NCBI GenBank assembly: GCA_963832835.1
Contig: CAWHVD010000001.1
Coordinates: forward strand, 1,426,001-1,490,000
DNA length: 64,000 nucleotides
Direction: 5' to 3'
DNA from: CAVPKN01 sp963832835
GTDB taxonomy: Bacteria > Chlamydiota > Chlamydiia > Chlamydiales > JAAKFR01
Positions 15,403 through 24,277 of the stretch are shown here, in pieces. Made by a program: the position numbers and the translations under genes. Position 1 is the first letter of the stretch. Each line of letters begins with the position of its first letter. The notes beneath the pieces are model-generated. The model ran no database searches and had not been told where the DNA came from. It was given only the letters and a program-made list of their open reading frames with translations.

Positions 15403-18400
15403 TTACCAGAATGTCCATCTTTTGGGACAGGCTTGTTTTAGCTCTTTGATGAGGGAGTGATTTTCCCCTAATTTCTCAGCATACGAAGAGAGGATCTCCT
15501 GCTTCGCCTTTTCGCACACCTGATTATCGGATTGTTTGTTGAGAGTATCGATGAAGTTTTCCAGATAGAGTTCATGATCCGGATGATTTTCTTGAGAAGC
15601 ACAAATTTCTAGTGCTTTCTGTTGATGTTCTAAGGCTTCTTGGTTCCGTCCTAAATCGCGTAAATTTAATCCCATGTTGTTATAGCTCTGCGCTATATCA
15701 GGGTGATTGGGCAGGCGTACTTCTTCCCTGATCTTCAATGCTTTTTTCACATGTTGCAAGGCTTCTTGGTGCTGTCCTAAATCGCGTAAACTTAATCCCA
15801 CGTTGTTATAGCTCAACGCCATATCAGGGTGATTAGGCGGCAGCACTTCTTTCCGGATCCTCAATGCTTTTTTCACATGTTGCAAGGCTTCTTGGTGCTG
15901 TCCTAAATCGCGTAAACTTAATCCCACGTTGTTATAGCCCCTTGCTATATCAGTGTGATTGAGTGGCAGTGCTTCTTCCTTGATCTTCAATGCTCTTTTC
16001 TGGTACTCCAAGGCTTCTTGGTTCCGTCCTAAATCGCGTAAACTTAATCCCACGTTGTTATAGCTCGTCGCTATATCAGGGTGATTAGGCGGCAGCGCTT
16101 CTTCGCAGCCTTTCAATGCTCTTTTCTGGTACTCCAAGGCTTCTTCGTACCGTCCTAAATCTCCTAAAGTTATTCCCATGCTGCTATAGCCCCTTGCTAT
16201 CTCATGGCGATTGAGTGGCAGCGCTTCTTCTCTGATCTTCAATGCTCTTTTCTGGTACTCCAAGGCTTCTTTGCACCGTCCTAAAGCTCCTAAACTTGCT
16301 CCCACGTTGTTACAGCTCTTCGCTATATCAAGGTGATTAGGCGGCAGCGCTTCTTCTCTGATCTTCAATGCTCTTTGCTGGTACTCCAAGGCTTCTTCGT
16401 ACCGTGCTAAAACTCGCAAACTTGATCCCATATGGGCTAACACATCTGCCTGCTGGCTCTTATCAATATTCTCAAAAAACTGTGATTCCCTAAGGGAGTC
16501 AGTTTGAGTCACCCATTTTTGAGAGCGCTTCCAGTCTTGGATATTCAGTTTCGGATACTGATCAAGGGAAAGCTCCAAGGCTTCTTTAAATCTATCTTCG
16601 GTTCCTGATTCCATGCAGACGACGCGCTGCATCAGCCGGTGCATGGAGTATTCCTCGCCATGAGACCTGATCAAAGACAAACCTTCAAGAGTTCTGGTAA
16701 TCTCCATCTTATCCCAATCCTCTACATCGGGCTGCTTCTCTAGCCAATCCGTCAACCACTCTTCAGGGATGTCATCTGGGTTTAAATATGCGCATACTTT
16801 TAGCCATGCAGAGGCTTTTGGGTTCTCTTTTTCTAACTTTTCCAGTGTAATGAGCCATACATTTTGCAGGGTTCTTGTGTAACGCTCATCCGGTTCCATT
16901 TTGCCGAGTACAGGATTTTTCTTAAGTTCTGTTAGGTATTCTTCAATACTGCAATTTGCACTGCGAATGTAATGAGCTGCTTGGTTCAGAGCTAAAGGGA
17001 AATGCCCTAGTTCTTTTGCCAGTTCAGCCATCCAAGATGATCTTTTCCCTGTAATATCCGCGAGAATCTTCGAGCTATCTGTCTGGGTAAACTCGGTAAG
17101 TTGGATCCATTCTTTCTCGTTCCGCCAAACTTCTCTATTGCGAGAGGTCATCAAAACGTATCCTCCTTGTGGCACAACGATCTTCTCTTCGACATTATCA
17201 AAAACAAGAAGCCAGGGTTTGTCATAGGTATGATTTTGTAAACGCGTATGCACCTTTCTTTCGATTTGCTGGGGAGATTCCTTGTCAAGGATAGAGATAT
17301 TAAGCGCTTCTGCCAGTCCTCGGTAGCTTTGATTCTTCTCTTCAGCTGTTGCACTGTTAATAAACCAGATGATGGAAAAATCTTGCCGGTGGTTTCTAGC
17401 AAAAGCGCGCGTCAATTCGGTTTTGCCCATGCCAGGAAGCCCATAGACGAGGCGGACGATGGTGTCGTTGGAGGCAGGGGGATCGGAGATGAAGGTCTGC
17501 TCCAAACTGCGCAACTCCTGCTGCCTACCGGTAAAAAAGGGGAGACTTGTGGGTACATTACTCGCCTTCAGGTGAACAAGGACATCGGGATCTCTTGCTG
17601 CAGCAAAGGGGGAGTTGTCATTTTCAATGCTATCCCTTCCCGCTTTAAGAAGGCCTGCTTTTTGCTCTGGTGTAAGGTTAAAATCACACAGCCCGACACC
17701 TTTAATGGGAATCTCGATGGTACGATGCCGATTTTCTTCTGTGCTTACATAAATCTCCTCAGCAGCCCAGTAGACACTGGCGCATGCCTTCGCGATATCC
17801 AGAATTCCACTGACAGGGGGTGTTTTACTACTTGTCCCTTCAACATCTTTTAAGCACAGTCCCAGTGTCCTTCTATTGAAGCTAGAGTAATATCCATCTG
17901 TTGGAACATCAAATGCATCGATAGGAAAGTTTTTAATCAGCCCTCCATCGACACAAGGACCCAGATCTGTTCTAGGAACCAATGTATTGGAGCGTGTTTT
18001 TTCCCTTACAATGTAGGGTTGATAGACTCCGGGGATGGACATCGAGGCGCGGATGGCATCTGAAATCACAATGTTATCCCACTCGGGGTTCTCTGAACTA
18101 AAATGGAGGATTTTCTTGTCTGGATCAGCCTCCAAACGAGTTGTGTAAACATGCAGATGAAGGAACTTTTTCCCTCGCTGTATTTCCTGCTTCAACTCCC
18201 CAAAAGTACAATGTTCTATCTCAGTTCTTCTGGAGACTTCTGCCTCAATCCATTTACGTAAATTCTCGCCCTCACAAATACCATCCAGTTGAGAAAAGGC
18301 GTTGTAGAGCTTAAGAGGGTTCCATGCACCCTTGGCAACTTCAAAACTTCCTGAGAGGATCTTAGACATTGTCCCTTCTTTGTCTTTGGCAGCAAGCATG

Positions 18401-20046
18401 GCATTCACAAGAGGCTCTTTTCCCTTTACTGGGTCTAAGAACTGCATCAAATCAAGATTTTCAAGTGAAGCAATATCTTTCAATTGGGGGTCTAAAGCAA
18501 AGATAGCAGCCGTAATGGCACCAGCAGAAGTTCCGGCGGTTCTTTGCACCTCATCTAAAGCTTTTTTGCCCTTCAAAGCGCGCAGTGCTTCTAAATAGGC
18601 AAGACCCCTCGGACCTCCTCCTTTAAACACGATACCCTCCGGTGGTTGAGAGTGAAAATCTAGAGGGCTTCTCTGAATTTTAACCCTGTTTTGAATCAAT
18701 CCATTTAAGATATTTTTGATTTTTTTAGCCTCAAAACTCGTATCGTCTTTTAAGAGATCTTCAGGCCTCTTTCCCTCTCCATCTCTGATTTCAAGATTCA
18801 TGCCCAAATAAGCAAGAAGTTTCAGGACCTCTCCCTGCTTGCCTATCACAGCCCAATGGGCAGCAGTCCAACCATTGTGTCCATTGGAACTGTTGACTTT
18901 TTGATACAGAAAATCCACAGCTTCCAGGTCACCGACAAAAGAAGCCAACGCAAGGGGATCGCGCCCTTGATCATCCTGTTTTTGTAACAGAACGGCAGCC
19001 TCTGAGCGCCCTACCAGATGCTTGAGGGTGCTAAATTGTCCAAAGTGAATAGCAACATGCAAAAGAGTTCCAAGCTGAGAAGGCTCTTCCAGCCGATAAT
19101 CTGGCTGTTTAAGCAGAAAGTCCAGACAGTCGTGCTTGGAGTATCTGACACACAAGGCAAGAAGAGTTAGACTTAAATTTCCCTCCTTCAAAGAGGAACT
19201 AGTCGGTTTTTTTGCGATCAGAGTTTTTAAGACGGCAAGATGGCCGTACTCGATGGCAATGTGGTGAGCATTTTTCCCTCGGCTATTGTGATCCTCGATG
19301 TAGTAATCGCAAAGCAAAGGCACAAGATGAGAAAACCCATTTTTCGCAGCAGCATGAAGAGGTGTATTGCCGTCACGGTCTGTTTTTTGCAAAGCAATTT
19401 TACGTTTGATAAGACCTTCAACGGCAACTTTGTTCCCTTCACCTGCCGCAGCAATAAGCAGCGTTTGTCCCCAAGTATCAGTAAGCTTAGAAAGGGTGGC
19501 CTCGGAGATTTGATCAATCAAAGTCCAATCGCCATCATGGCAAGCCTGCAATACTGCATAAAAACACTTGTGAGCTGTCTTTTTGAAGGTTTCTGGATCC
19601 CGGCTGATGGGTAGATTGACATCAAATAAGAGAGCTATTTTCTCCAACTCTTCCCAACTGAGGTCTGCTTCTACTTCTTCTGCCTCAGCCTTTTGATTTG
19701 CCAGAGTGGCAGCAACCAAAGCCACTGCAAGAAGGACAATCCAAGAACTGTGGTCGGGTTGATTTTTTTGAAAGGTATGGTTCAGCCTTACAAACCTTTT
19801 GGTCATGAGGTGAGGACTACCGTTAGTAAAGAACCGCGAAAGGTGTTCAGTTACTCGATGCAATTTAGCCCTGATGAGCTTTAAGGATGTTCTTTGAACA
19901 AAAAAACCAACGGTTGCACTTTGAGGTAAAAAGCGAGAAATCATTTGTGACACAACTAGCCTCCACAGCATCTCCAGAAATCTGAAGTAATAGAGTTTCC
20001 TATAGATGAAGGATTGAGTGCAAGGAATTGCTTGAGGAAATTGCAA
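15403..20046 (-). CDS. Ankyrin - patatin phospholipase - NB-ARC ATPase - TPR multidomain protein
   Basis: A 1547-residue protein. There is one hydrophobic segment at 101-117. Ankyrin-type repeats span about 190-430 (DRDGNTPLHAAAKNGFSHLV, NGWTAAHWAVIGKQGEVLKL). A patatin-like phospholipase domain spans about 470-720: oxyanion loop GGGPRG (476-481), nucleophile S507 in GTSAG and D700 in DGG. An NB-ARC/AP-ATPase spans about 840-1150: P-loop GLPGMGKT (869-876), Walker B LLVFDN (946-951), GHFPLAL (1014-1020) and an MHD-like YSMHRLMQR (1133-1141). Seven 42-residue TPRs of kinesin-light-chain type span about 1207-1480. All catalytic residues are present. This is a STAND/NLR layout in which TPR sensing could trigger lipase activity. 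It could be a defence sensor or a secreted effector; sequence alone does not decide. The exact start is uncertain. Confidence 0.92.
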   Translation of the reverse strand: MQFPQAIPCTQSFIYRKLYYFRFLEMLWRLVVSQMISRFLPQSATVGFFVQRTSLKLIRAKLHRVTEHLSRFFTNGSPHLMTKRFVRLNHTFQKNQPDHSSWIVLLAVALVAATLANQKAEAEEVEADLSWEELEKIALLFDVNLPISRDPETFKKTAHKCFYAVLQACHDGDWTLIDQISEATLSKLTDTWGQTLLIAAAGEGNKVAVEGLIKRKIALQKTDRDGNTPLHAAAKNGFSHLVPLLCDYYIEDHNSRGKNAHHIAIEYGHLAVLKTLIAKKPTSSSLKEGNLSLTLLALCVRYSKHDCLDFLLKQPDYRLEEPSQLGTLLHVAIHFGQFSTLKHLVGRSEAAVLLQKQDDQGRDPLALASFVGDLEAVDFLYQKVNSSNGHNGWTAAHWAVIGKQGEVLKLLAYLGMNLEIRDGEGKRPEDLLKDDTSFEAKKIKNILNGLIQNRVKIQRSPLDFHSQPPEGIVFKGGGPRGLAYLEALRALKGKKALDEVQRTAGTSAGAITAAIFALDPQLKDIASLENLDLMQFLDPVKGKEPLVNAMLAAKDKEGTMSKILSGSFEVAKGAWNPLKLYNAFSQLDGICEGENLRKWIEAEVSRRTEIEHCTFGELKQEIQRGKKFLHLHVYTTRLEADPDKKILHFSSENPEWDNIVISDAIRASMSIPGVYQPYIVREKTRSNTLVPRTDLGPCVDGGLIKNFPIDAFDVPTDGYYSSFNRRTLGLCLKDVEGTSSKTPPVSGILDIAKACASVYWAAEEIYVSTEENRHRTIEIPIKGVGLCDFNLTPEQKAGLLKAGRDSIENDNSPFAAARDPDVLVHLKASNVPTSLPFFTGRQQELRSLEQTFISDPPASNDTIVRLVYGLPGMGKTELTRAFARNHRQDFSIIWFINSATAEEKNQSYRGLAEALNISILDKESPQQIERKVHTRLQNHTYDKPWLLVFDNVEEKIVVPQGGYVLMTSRNREVWRNEKEWIQLTEFTQTDSSKILADITGKRSSWMAELAKELGHFPLALNQAAHYIRSANCSIEEYLTELKKNPVLGKMEPDERYTRTLQNVWLITLEKLEKENPKASAWLKVCAYLNPDDIPEEWLTDWLEKQPDVEDWDKMEITRTLEGLSLIRSHGEEYSMHRLMQRVVCMESGTEDRFKEALELSLDQYPKLNIQDWKRSQKWVTQTDSLRESQFFENIDKSQQADVLAHMGSSLRVLARYEEALEYQQRALKIREEALPPNHLDIAKSCNNVGASLGALGRCKEALEYQKRALKIREEALPLNRHEIARGYSSMGITLGDLGRYEEALEYQKRALKGCEEALPPNHPDIATSYNNVGLSLRDLGRNQEALEYQKRALKIKEEALPLNHTDIARGYNNVGLSLRDLGQHQEALQHVKKALRIRKEVLPPNHPDMALSYNNVGLSLRDLGQHQEALQHVKKALKIREEVRLPNHPDIAQSYNNMGLNLRDLGRNQEALEHQQKALEICASQENHPDHELYLENFIDTLNKQSDNQVCEKAKQEILSSYAEKLGENHSLIKELKQACPKRWTFW
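15607..16428 (-). repeat. 126-bp direct repeats encoding TPR units
   Basis: Six to seven near-identical 126-bp units encode 42-residue repeats (pattern NNVGLSLRDLGxxxEAL...KALKIREEALPPNHPDIA). At DNA level, blocks such as TCGCGTAAACTTAATCCCAC and GGCGGCAGCGCTTCTTC recur. The high identity points to recent expansion or gene conversion, so copy number may vary between strains or be misassembled. Confidence 0.85.
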
Positions 20047-20184
20047 AACTCCATTTGGAATCCAATTCCCCCTTTTGATACCAACTTTGACCTCTTACAA
20101 GGATGTCCCTCCCGTGTCCCTGATGATTTTTGCTTGCTAATCAGCTTTGCGCAAACTCTTTTTCTTCGAATCGAACTCAGGTAA

Positions 20185-20344
20185 TACCATTTCCAGAAAA
20201 TAAAGCCATGAAGTGGCACTGGGTAACATGACAGATTTGGATGATCGTTTCGAAGCCTATGTTTTGCATCTAAGCGAGAAAGGATCGTTCAAAAATGGCG
20301 TGTTACCCAGTGCCACTTCATGGCTTTATTTTCTGGAAATGGTA
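20185..20344. mobile_element. MITE family 1, copy F (both ends of the same type)
   Basis: A 160-bp element with TAA on both sides. Unlike the other copies, both arms are the GCCATGAAGTGGCACTGGGTAA type, so the two ends match perfectly for about 45 bp. It probably arose by conversion of one end from another copy or by selection for symmetrical ends. Confidence 0.92.
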
Positions 20345-20486
20345 TAACCCCTCATGGGAACAGATCCGTTGGTCCTTTTCACCTTCTGCTTTAAAGCTAG
20401 TTTTTTAAAATAATGTTTGTTACATGCATGATGAAACGCTGAGTGAATTGTATATTGGAAATCGGAGTGCTGCGAAATATTCTTAT

Positions 20487-20696
20487 ATGTTGGTTAGAGT
20501 TACAAAAAAAATCATTTATTTTTTTTCATCCATCTCAATTCTAGCTGGATGTGCATATTATCAAGTACCTGCGCTCACGCATGATCATCCTGCCTGTCCA
20601 GATATTTCATCTCCTCAGATACAACTATCCTCTATCTTAGAAATTGATTCCGCAAAGCAACCTCTTCCTGTTCCTCGTTCTCATGGTGTGCGTTGA
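20487..20696 (+). CDS. Small lipoprotein of a copper/efflux operon
   Basis: A 69-residue lipoprotein. The internal ATG (MLVRVTKKIIYFFSS) is preferred over the longer frame from 20424 because it begins a classical signal peptide with lipobox LAGC, cleaved before Cys 21. The mature part is short and contains HDHPACP. Its stop overlaps the start of the TolC gene by 4 bp, so it is translated with it, and a multicopper oxidase follows. Short proteins of this kind occur in copper-resistance operons before the outer-membrane factor, but the exact role is unknown. The family assignment is by context. Confidence 0.62.
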   Translation: MLVRVTKKIIYFFSSISILAGCAYYQVPALTHDHPACPDISSPQIQLSSILEIDSAKQPLPVPRSHGVR

Positions 20697-22102
20697 TGCT
20701 AAAACGTTGCGTAAGGAAAAAACTACTTGTTCTCTTTGGGATCTTTTCTACTCTTTTTCTCTCCGGATGCGTAAGAGTCAATACCAATCCTCTACCTATT
20801 TTTGAAAAAGTCCAACAAAACGTCCGGATGCAATCGGGCTTTACCCCTTGTTGGAACACATGCCCGGATGACGATGCTTATCAAAGCTGGATTGAAAATG
20901 CTTTGCAACAGGAACTCACCCCCGATCTAGCTATTAATATTGCTCTGCTCAATAACCACCAGCTTCAAGCTACCTACGAAAACTTGGGGATCGCTAAAGC
21001 TCAACTTGTACAGGCAGGGCTTTTAAAAAACCCTATTTTCTCGTTGTCATACCGGTTTTCGACGAAATCTTCTGTTACAGACCTCATCGATATTGGATTA
21101 TTCCAGAACTTTTTAGAGGCCCTTCTCATCCCTATTAAAAAGCGGATGGCTACCTCTGAGCTTGAAGCCACAAAAGCCATGGTGACTGCCCAAATCTTTG
21201 ATGTGATTGCACAAACGAAAATTGCTTTTTATTCATTTCAAGCGATTGCTTGCATTTGGGATCTGAAAAAACAGGTTCTCTTGGGTGCGGAATCTTCTTA
21301 TGAAGCCGCGCATAAGCTTTTTGAGGCTGGCAATATGAAAGAGCTTGAGGTTACCAAAAATCGTGAATTTTATGAGCAGACTAAAGTAGAGCTCTCGAGT
21401 TTAGAGGTAGAGATTTTAAAGACAAGAGAACACCTTAATGTCCTTTTGGGACTTTGGGGGCCTCAAATCAATTGGCAAGCACAATGCTGCTTGCCTCCTG
21501 TTCAAGAGAAAGAGTTAGCATGGGACAATATTGAAAATTGTGCGGTAGCCAATAGTCTCGACCTTGAGATTGCAGGAAGACAAATCTATGCAACAGCTGC
21601 GGGATTTGGGATTGATACGACTCGCATTGTGTTCCCCCAAGTAGAAATAGGTCCTAGCTCTGAAAGAGATGACGGAGTGTGGTATGTCGGTCCTGCGCTT
21701 GCAATAGGGATTCCATTTTTTGATTTTGGGCAAGCCGCGTCAGCTGCTGCCCAATCTGAGATCTTACGACAATGGAATGTCTATACAGCCTTGGCCGTCG
21801 ACATTCGCTCTGCAGCACGTATGAAAAGAGTTCATCTACTTAATACGCATAGACAAGCTTTATATTACCAAAAAGTTCTTGTTCCCATTTCTGAACAGTT
21901 AACATCTCTTACCTTACTACAACTCAACGCAATGCAGTTAGGAGTCTTCCAGCTGCTGGCGGCAAAAATCCATGAGCTTGAACAAAAAATTCAAAGCGTA
22001 GAGTTGGCAAGAGATTATTGGATTGCCCATACAGAATTGGAACTTTTATTAAATGGTCACCTGATGGGAAGAGATATGTTTGAAATTTCAATGAGAAGAT
22101 AG
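20693..22102 (+). CDS. TolC-family outer-membrane efflux protein
   Basis: A 469-residue outer-membrane factor lipoprotein with signal peptide and lipobox LSGC (near residue 25). Two coiled-coil halves are visible: LAINIALLNNHQLQATYENLGIAKAQLVQAGLLKNP opens the first, and LDLEIAGRQIYATAAGFGID opens the second, each followed by strand-like segments (IFSLSYRF and VEIGPSSER). Such trimers form the periplasm-spanning exit duct for RND or ABC efflux. No inner-membrane pump or adaptor is encoded next to it, so partners must lie elsewhere. Placement between a small lipoprotein and a multicopper oxidase suggests copper detoxification. Confidence 0.85.
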   Translation: MMLKRCVRKKLLVLFGIFSTLFLSGCVRVNTNPLPIFEKVQQNVRMQSGFTPCWNTCPDDDAYQSWIENALQQELTPDLAINIALLNNHQLQATYENLGIAKAQLVQAGLLKNPIFSLSYRFSTKSSVTDLIDIGLFQNFLEALLIPIKKRMATSELEATKAMVTAQIFDVIAQTKIAFYSFQAIACIWDLKKQVLLGAESSYEAAHKLFEAGNMKELEVTKNREFYEQTKVELSSLEVEILKTREHLNVLLGLWGPQINWQAQCCLPPVQEKELAWDNIENCAVANSLDLEIAGRQIYATAAGFGIDTTRIVFPQVEIGPSSERDDGVWYVGPALAIGIPFFDFGQAASAAAQSEILRQWNVYTALAVDIRSAARMKRVHLLNTHRQALYYQKVLVPISEQLTSLTLLQLNAMQLGVFQLLAAKIHELEQKIQSVELARDYWIAHTELELLLNGHLMGRDMFEISMRR

Positions 22103-22110
22103 ATTCACTA

Positions 22111-23436
22111 ATGAACCGAATAGTTTCTGTTTTATTATTTTTCTGTAGTTTTCTCTTTTTAGAAGGGTATTCTCATTCTATTCAGCCTCCTGAGGATGCC
22201 AATCCACCAAGACCATGGACGAAGGCAGCCAAAGAACATTTATCCCCCGGAGAGCCTGGTAAAGATTATACGCCTGCAGTGATACCCAACGGCAACAAAG
22301 CGGAATATAAAATTGTTGATGGTTTTAAGGTCTTTCATCTTATAGCAGAGCCCATCGAATGGGAGGTTGCCTCGGGGCTAATCGTACATGCATGGGGTTA
22401 TAATGGATCTGTCCCAGGGCCACTTATTGAGGTTGCTGAAGGCGATAGGGTGCGTATTTTTGTAACCAATAAACTCCCCGCTCCCACAACTGTGCATTGG
22501 CATGGAGTTTTACTGATGTGTGGTATGGATGGGGTTTCAGGTTTAACCCAACCTGCAATCCCTCCTGGACAGACCTATCTCTATGAATTTATTTTCCCCG
22601 ATAGCGGTACGTTTATGTATCACCCCCACCATGATACCATGACCCAAGAGGGGATGGGGTTAAACGGGATGATCATCGTACACACAAGAGAACCTGACCT
22701 CACAAAAAGACCAGATCGCGATTTTTCTATCATGCTTAACGAATGGAATGTTGATGTAGGGACATCAAAGCCCAATCCTCTTAATATGTCAGACTTCAGT
22801 ATTTTGACCATGAACGGAAAAGTGATGCCATCAACAGAACCTCTTGTCGCAAAGTTAGGGGATGTAGTTTGGATCCGTTATGGAAATTTAAGCGCAATGG
22901 ATCACCACCCCATACATTTACATGGCTATAACTTCAAAATCATTGGAACAGATGGCGGATGGGCTCCTGACAAATCAGTGCTTATCCCCGAAACTACGGT
23001 GCTGGTCCCAGTAGGGGCAGTTAAAGTGACCGAATTTATAGCAAACAATCCTGGGGATTGGATTTTTCATTGTCATATGACTCACCACATTATGAATCAA
23101 ATGGGTCACCAATTTCCCAATATGCTTGGCATGGATGTCGGAGATTTGGATGAGAAAATTCGACAACTCATTCCAGGATATATCACAATGGGAACAACCG
23201 GAATGCATGATATGACAGAATCGGGGATGCCCATTCCACCAAACAGTATTCCCATGCTGGGTTTTGATGGTCAATTTGGGAAGACGGTCTTGGGTGGAAT
23301 GGCAAATATTTTGCGGGTCCGAGAAAATATCGAAACTTACGAAGATCCAGGGCCCTATCATTTTCCAGAAGGTTCGGTTGCAGCCCCAGCAACAGAAGAA
23401 CAGTTGGAGAGAAATGAGATAAAAATTAAGAGTTAG
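22111..23436 (+). CDS. Multicopper oxidase (copper-resistance type)
   Basis: A 441-residue secreted multicopper oxidase with an N-terminal signal peptide (hydrophobic residues 3-18). All four copper-ligand motifs are present: HWHG (near 130), HPHHD (near 171), HPIHLHG (near 270) and HCHMTHHIMNQM (near 313), the last matching HCH-X3-H-X4-M of the type 1 site. The likely activity is oxidation of Cu(I) to the less toxic Cu(II), or of phenolic substrates, with oxygen as acceptor, in the periplasm. It starts 8 bp after the TolC stop, in one operon. The methionine-rich middle and end (MGTTGMHDMTESGMPI) could bind copper. Confidence 0.92.
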   Translation: MNRIVSVLLFFCSFLFLEGYSHSIQPPEDANPPRPWTKAAKEHLSPGEPGKDYTPAVIPNGNKAEYKIVDGFKVFHLIAEPIEWEVASGLIVHAWGYNGSVPGPLIEVAEGDRVRIFVTNKLPAPTTVHWHGVLLMCGMDGVSGLTQPAIPPGQTYLYEFIFPDSGTFMYHPHHDTMTQEGMGLNGMIIVHTREPDLTKRPDRDFSIMLNEWNVDVGTSKPNPLNMSDFSILTMNGKVMPSTEPLVAKLGDVVWIRYGNLSAMDHHPIHLHGYNFKIIGTDGGWAPDKSVLIPETTVLVPVGAVKVTEFIANNPGDWIFHCHMTHHIMNQMGHQFPNMLGMDVGDLDEKIRQLIPGYITMGTTGMHDMTESGMPIPPNSIPMLGFDGQFGKTVLGGMANILRVRENIETYEDPGPYHFPEGSVAAPATEEQLERNEIKIKS

Positions 23437-23451
23437 CATTTGAATTTACTA

Positions 23452-23919
23452 TCAGTGCAGTGAATGAATCAGCTGGGGGGAGACAACCCAGGCGATTTGC
23501 CAGATATGGCCTGTGCCTTGGAGGCAGACGACGCAAGTACCGCAAAGGTCTACTGGGCATAAGGTCTCAGTACCAAGAGTTAGCGTGGTGAGGAGTTTTT
23601 CTAAAAAAGGCAGATGGCCGATGAGCATCACATTTCGATCGAATGTGGCAATTTCATGTAATAGAGGTTCAATAGGGTCGTTAGGTTTGAGCCCAGATTT
23701 TTCGATGAGCGTTAGATCGGGAGCTGCAATCTGAGCGATGATTTGAGCTGTTTGTTTGGCCCTCCATTTTTCGCTATGGATGATTTCATCGATTTCGACG
23801 CCGGCTTTTTTTAAAAAGCGCCCGACATCTTGGGTTTGCTGCATTCCCATTTCCGACAGGGTTTGTTCGGCATTGGCTGTGGAGGCTGTTATGCCATGTC
23901 TGACTAAATAGAGCTTCAT
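23452..23919 (-). CDS. sixA: Phosphohistidine phosphatase SixA
   Basis: A 155-residue histidine phosphatase. The catalytic RHG motif is at residues 7-9 (LYLVRHGITAS), followed by the acidic and Arg-containing SEKWRAKQTAQII, and the second His in LIGHLPFLEKLL near residue 100. SixA removes phosphate from His-containing phosphotransfer domains or PtsO-type proteins. The start overlaps the stop of the upstream periplasmic protein gene by 4 bp. It converges with the multicopper oxidase gene with only a 15-bp gap. Confidence 0.87.
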   Translation of the reverse strand: MKLYLVRHGITASTANAEQTLSEMGMQQTQDVGRFLKKAGVEIDEIIHSEKWRAKQTAQIIAQIAAPDLTLIEKSGLKPNDPIEPLLHEIATFDRNVMLIGHLPFLEKLLTTLTLGTETLCPVDLCGTCVVCLQGTGHIWQIAWVVSPQLIHSLH

Positions 23920-24212
23920 GGTGTTGCTTGAGTAGGTGCATGGAAAACAAGTGAGAATTTCTGCCGGCCGGGATATGTGGATGGCAAATACTGAATATCG
24001 ACTCGCATCTGCATCTCCCCAGCCGTTAATAGGTATCCATTACCATGCCGTTCGATTTGTGTAATCGCTTGGCCCTGCGGAATTTTTTTCTCAATCTCTG
24101 AGCTGTGCACAATCGCGCTGATCTCCTCAAGACTTTGGTTGAGAGGAGAAAGGAGTGCGAAAGCAGGTTGTGCGATGACACACAGTAGAGTAGTAAGTAA
24201 AATTTTTTTCAT
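23916..24212 (-). CDS. Small secreted protein of unknown function
   Basis: A 98-residue protein with a clear signal peptide (MKKILLTTLLCVIAQPAFA) and a mature part of about 79 residues predicted as a small beta-rich domain (ITQIERHGNGYLLTAGEMQM, then VDIQYLPSTYPGRQKFSLVF). I do not recognise a family. The 4-bp overlap with sixA indicates translational coupling. It diverges from the WXXGXW protein gene, with a short AT-rich region between them. Confidence 0.72.
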   Translation of the reverse strand: MKKILLTTLLCVIAQPAFALLSPLNQSLEEISAIVHSSEIEKKIPQGQAITQIERHGNGYLLTAGEMQMRVDIQYLPSTYPGRQKFSLVFHAPTQATP

Positions 24213-24277
24213 TGTGCCTCCATGGACCTTTTGTAATTAAAATAATTATTCCTAATAATAAAAACAAGAGGTGTGAA

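Noticed and set aside
15256..15441. Recurrent short open frames in the MITE copies (for example 10874-11074, 15256-15441, 40074-40322, 43986-44291, 60091-60282) with similar translations
   Set aside because: They are products of the palindromic element itself. They differ in start, end and frame between copies and are broken in others; similarity follows from DNA identity, not from protein conservation.
15607..16428. The regular 126-bp repeats as a CRISPR array
   Set aside because: Units are 126 bp, in frame, encode 42-residue TPRs and have no spacer/repeat alternation. No CRISPR array was seen anywhere in the window.
17248..17853. A 201-codon open frame on the plus strand inside the ankyrin-patatin gene
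   Set aside because: It is antisense to NB-ARC and patatin coding sequence with clear domain motifs and has no recognisable product of its own.
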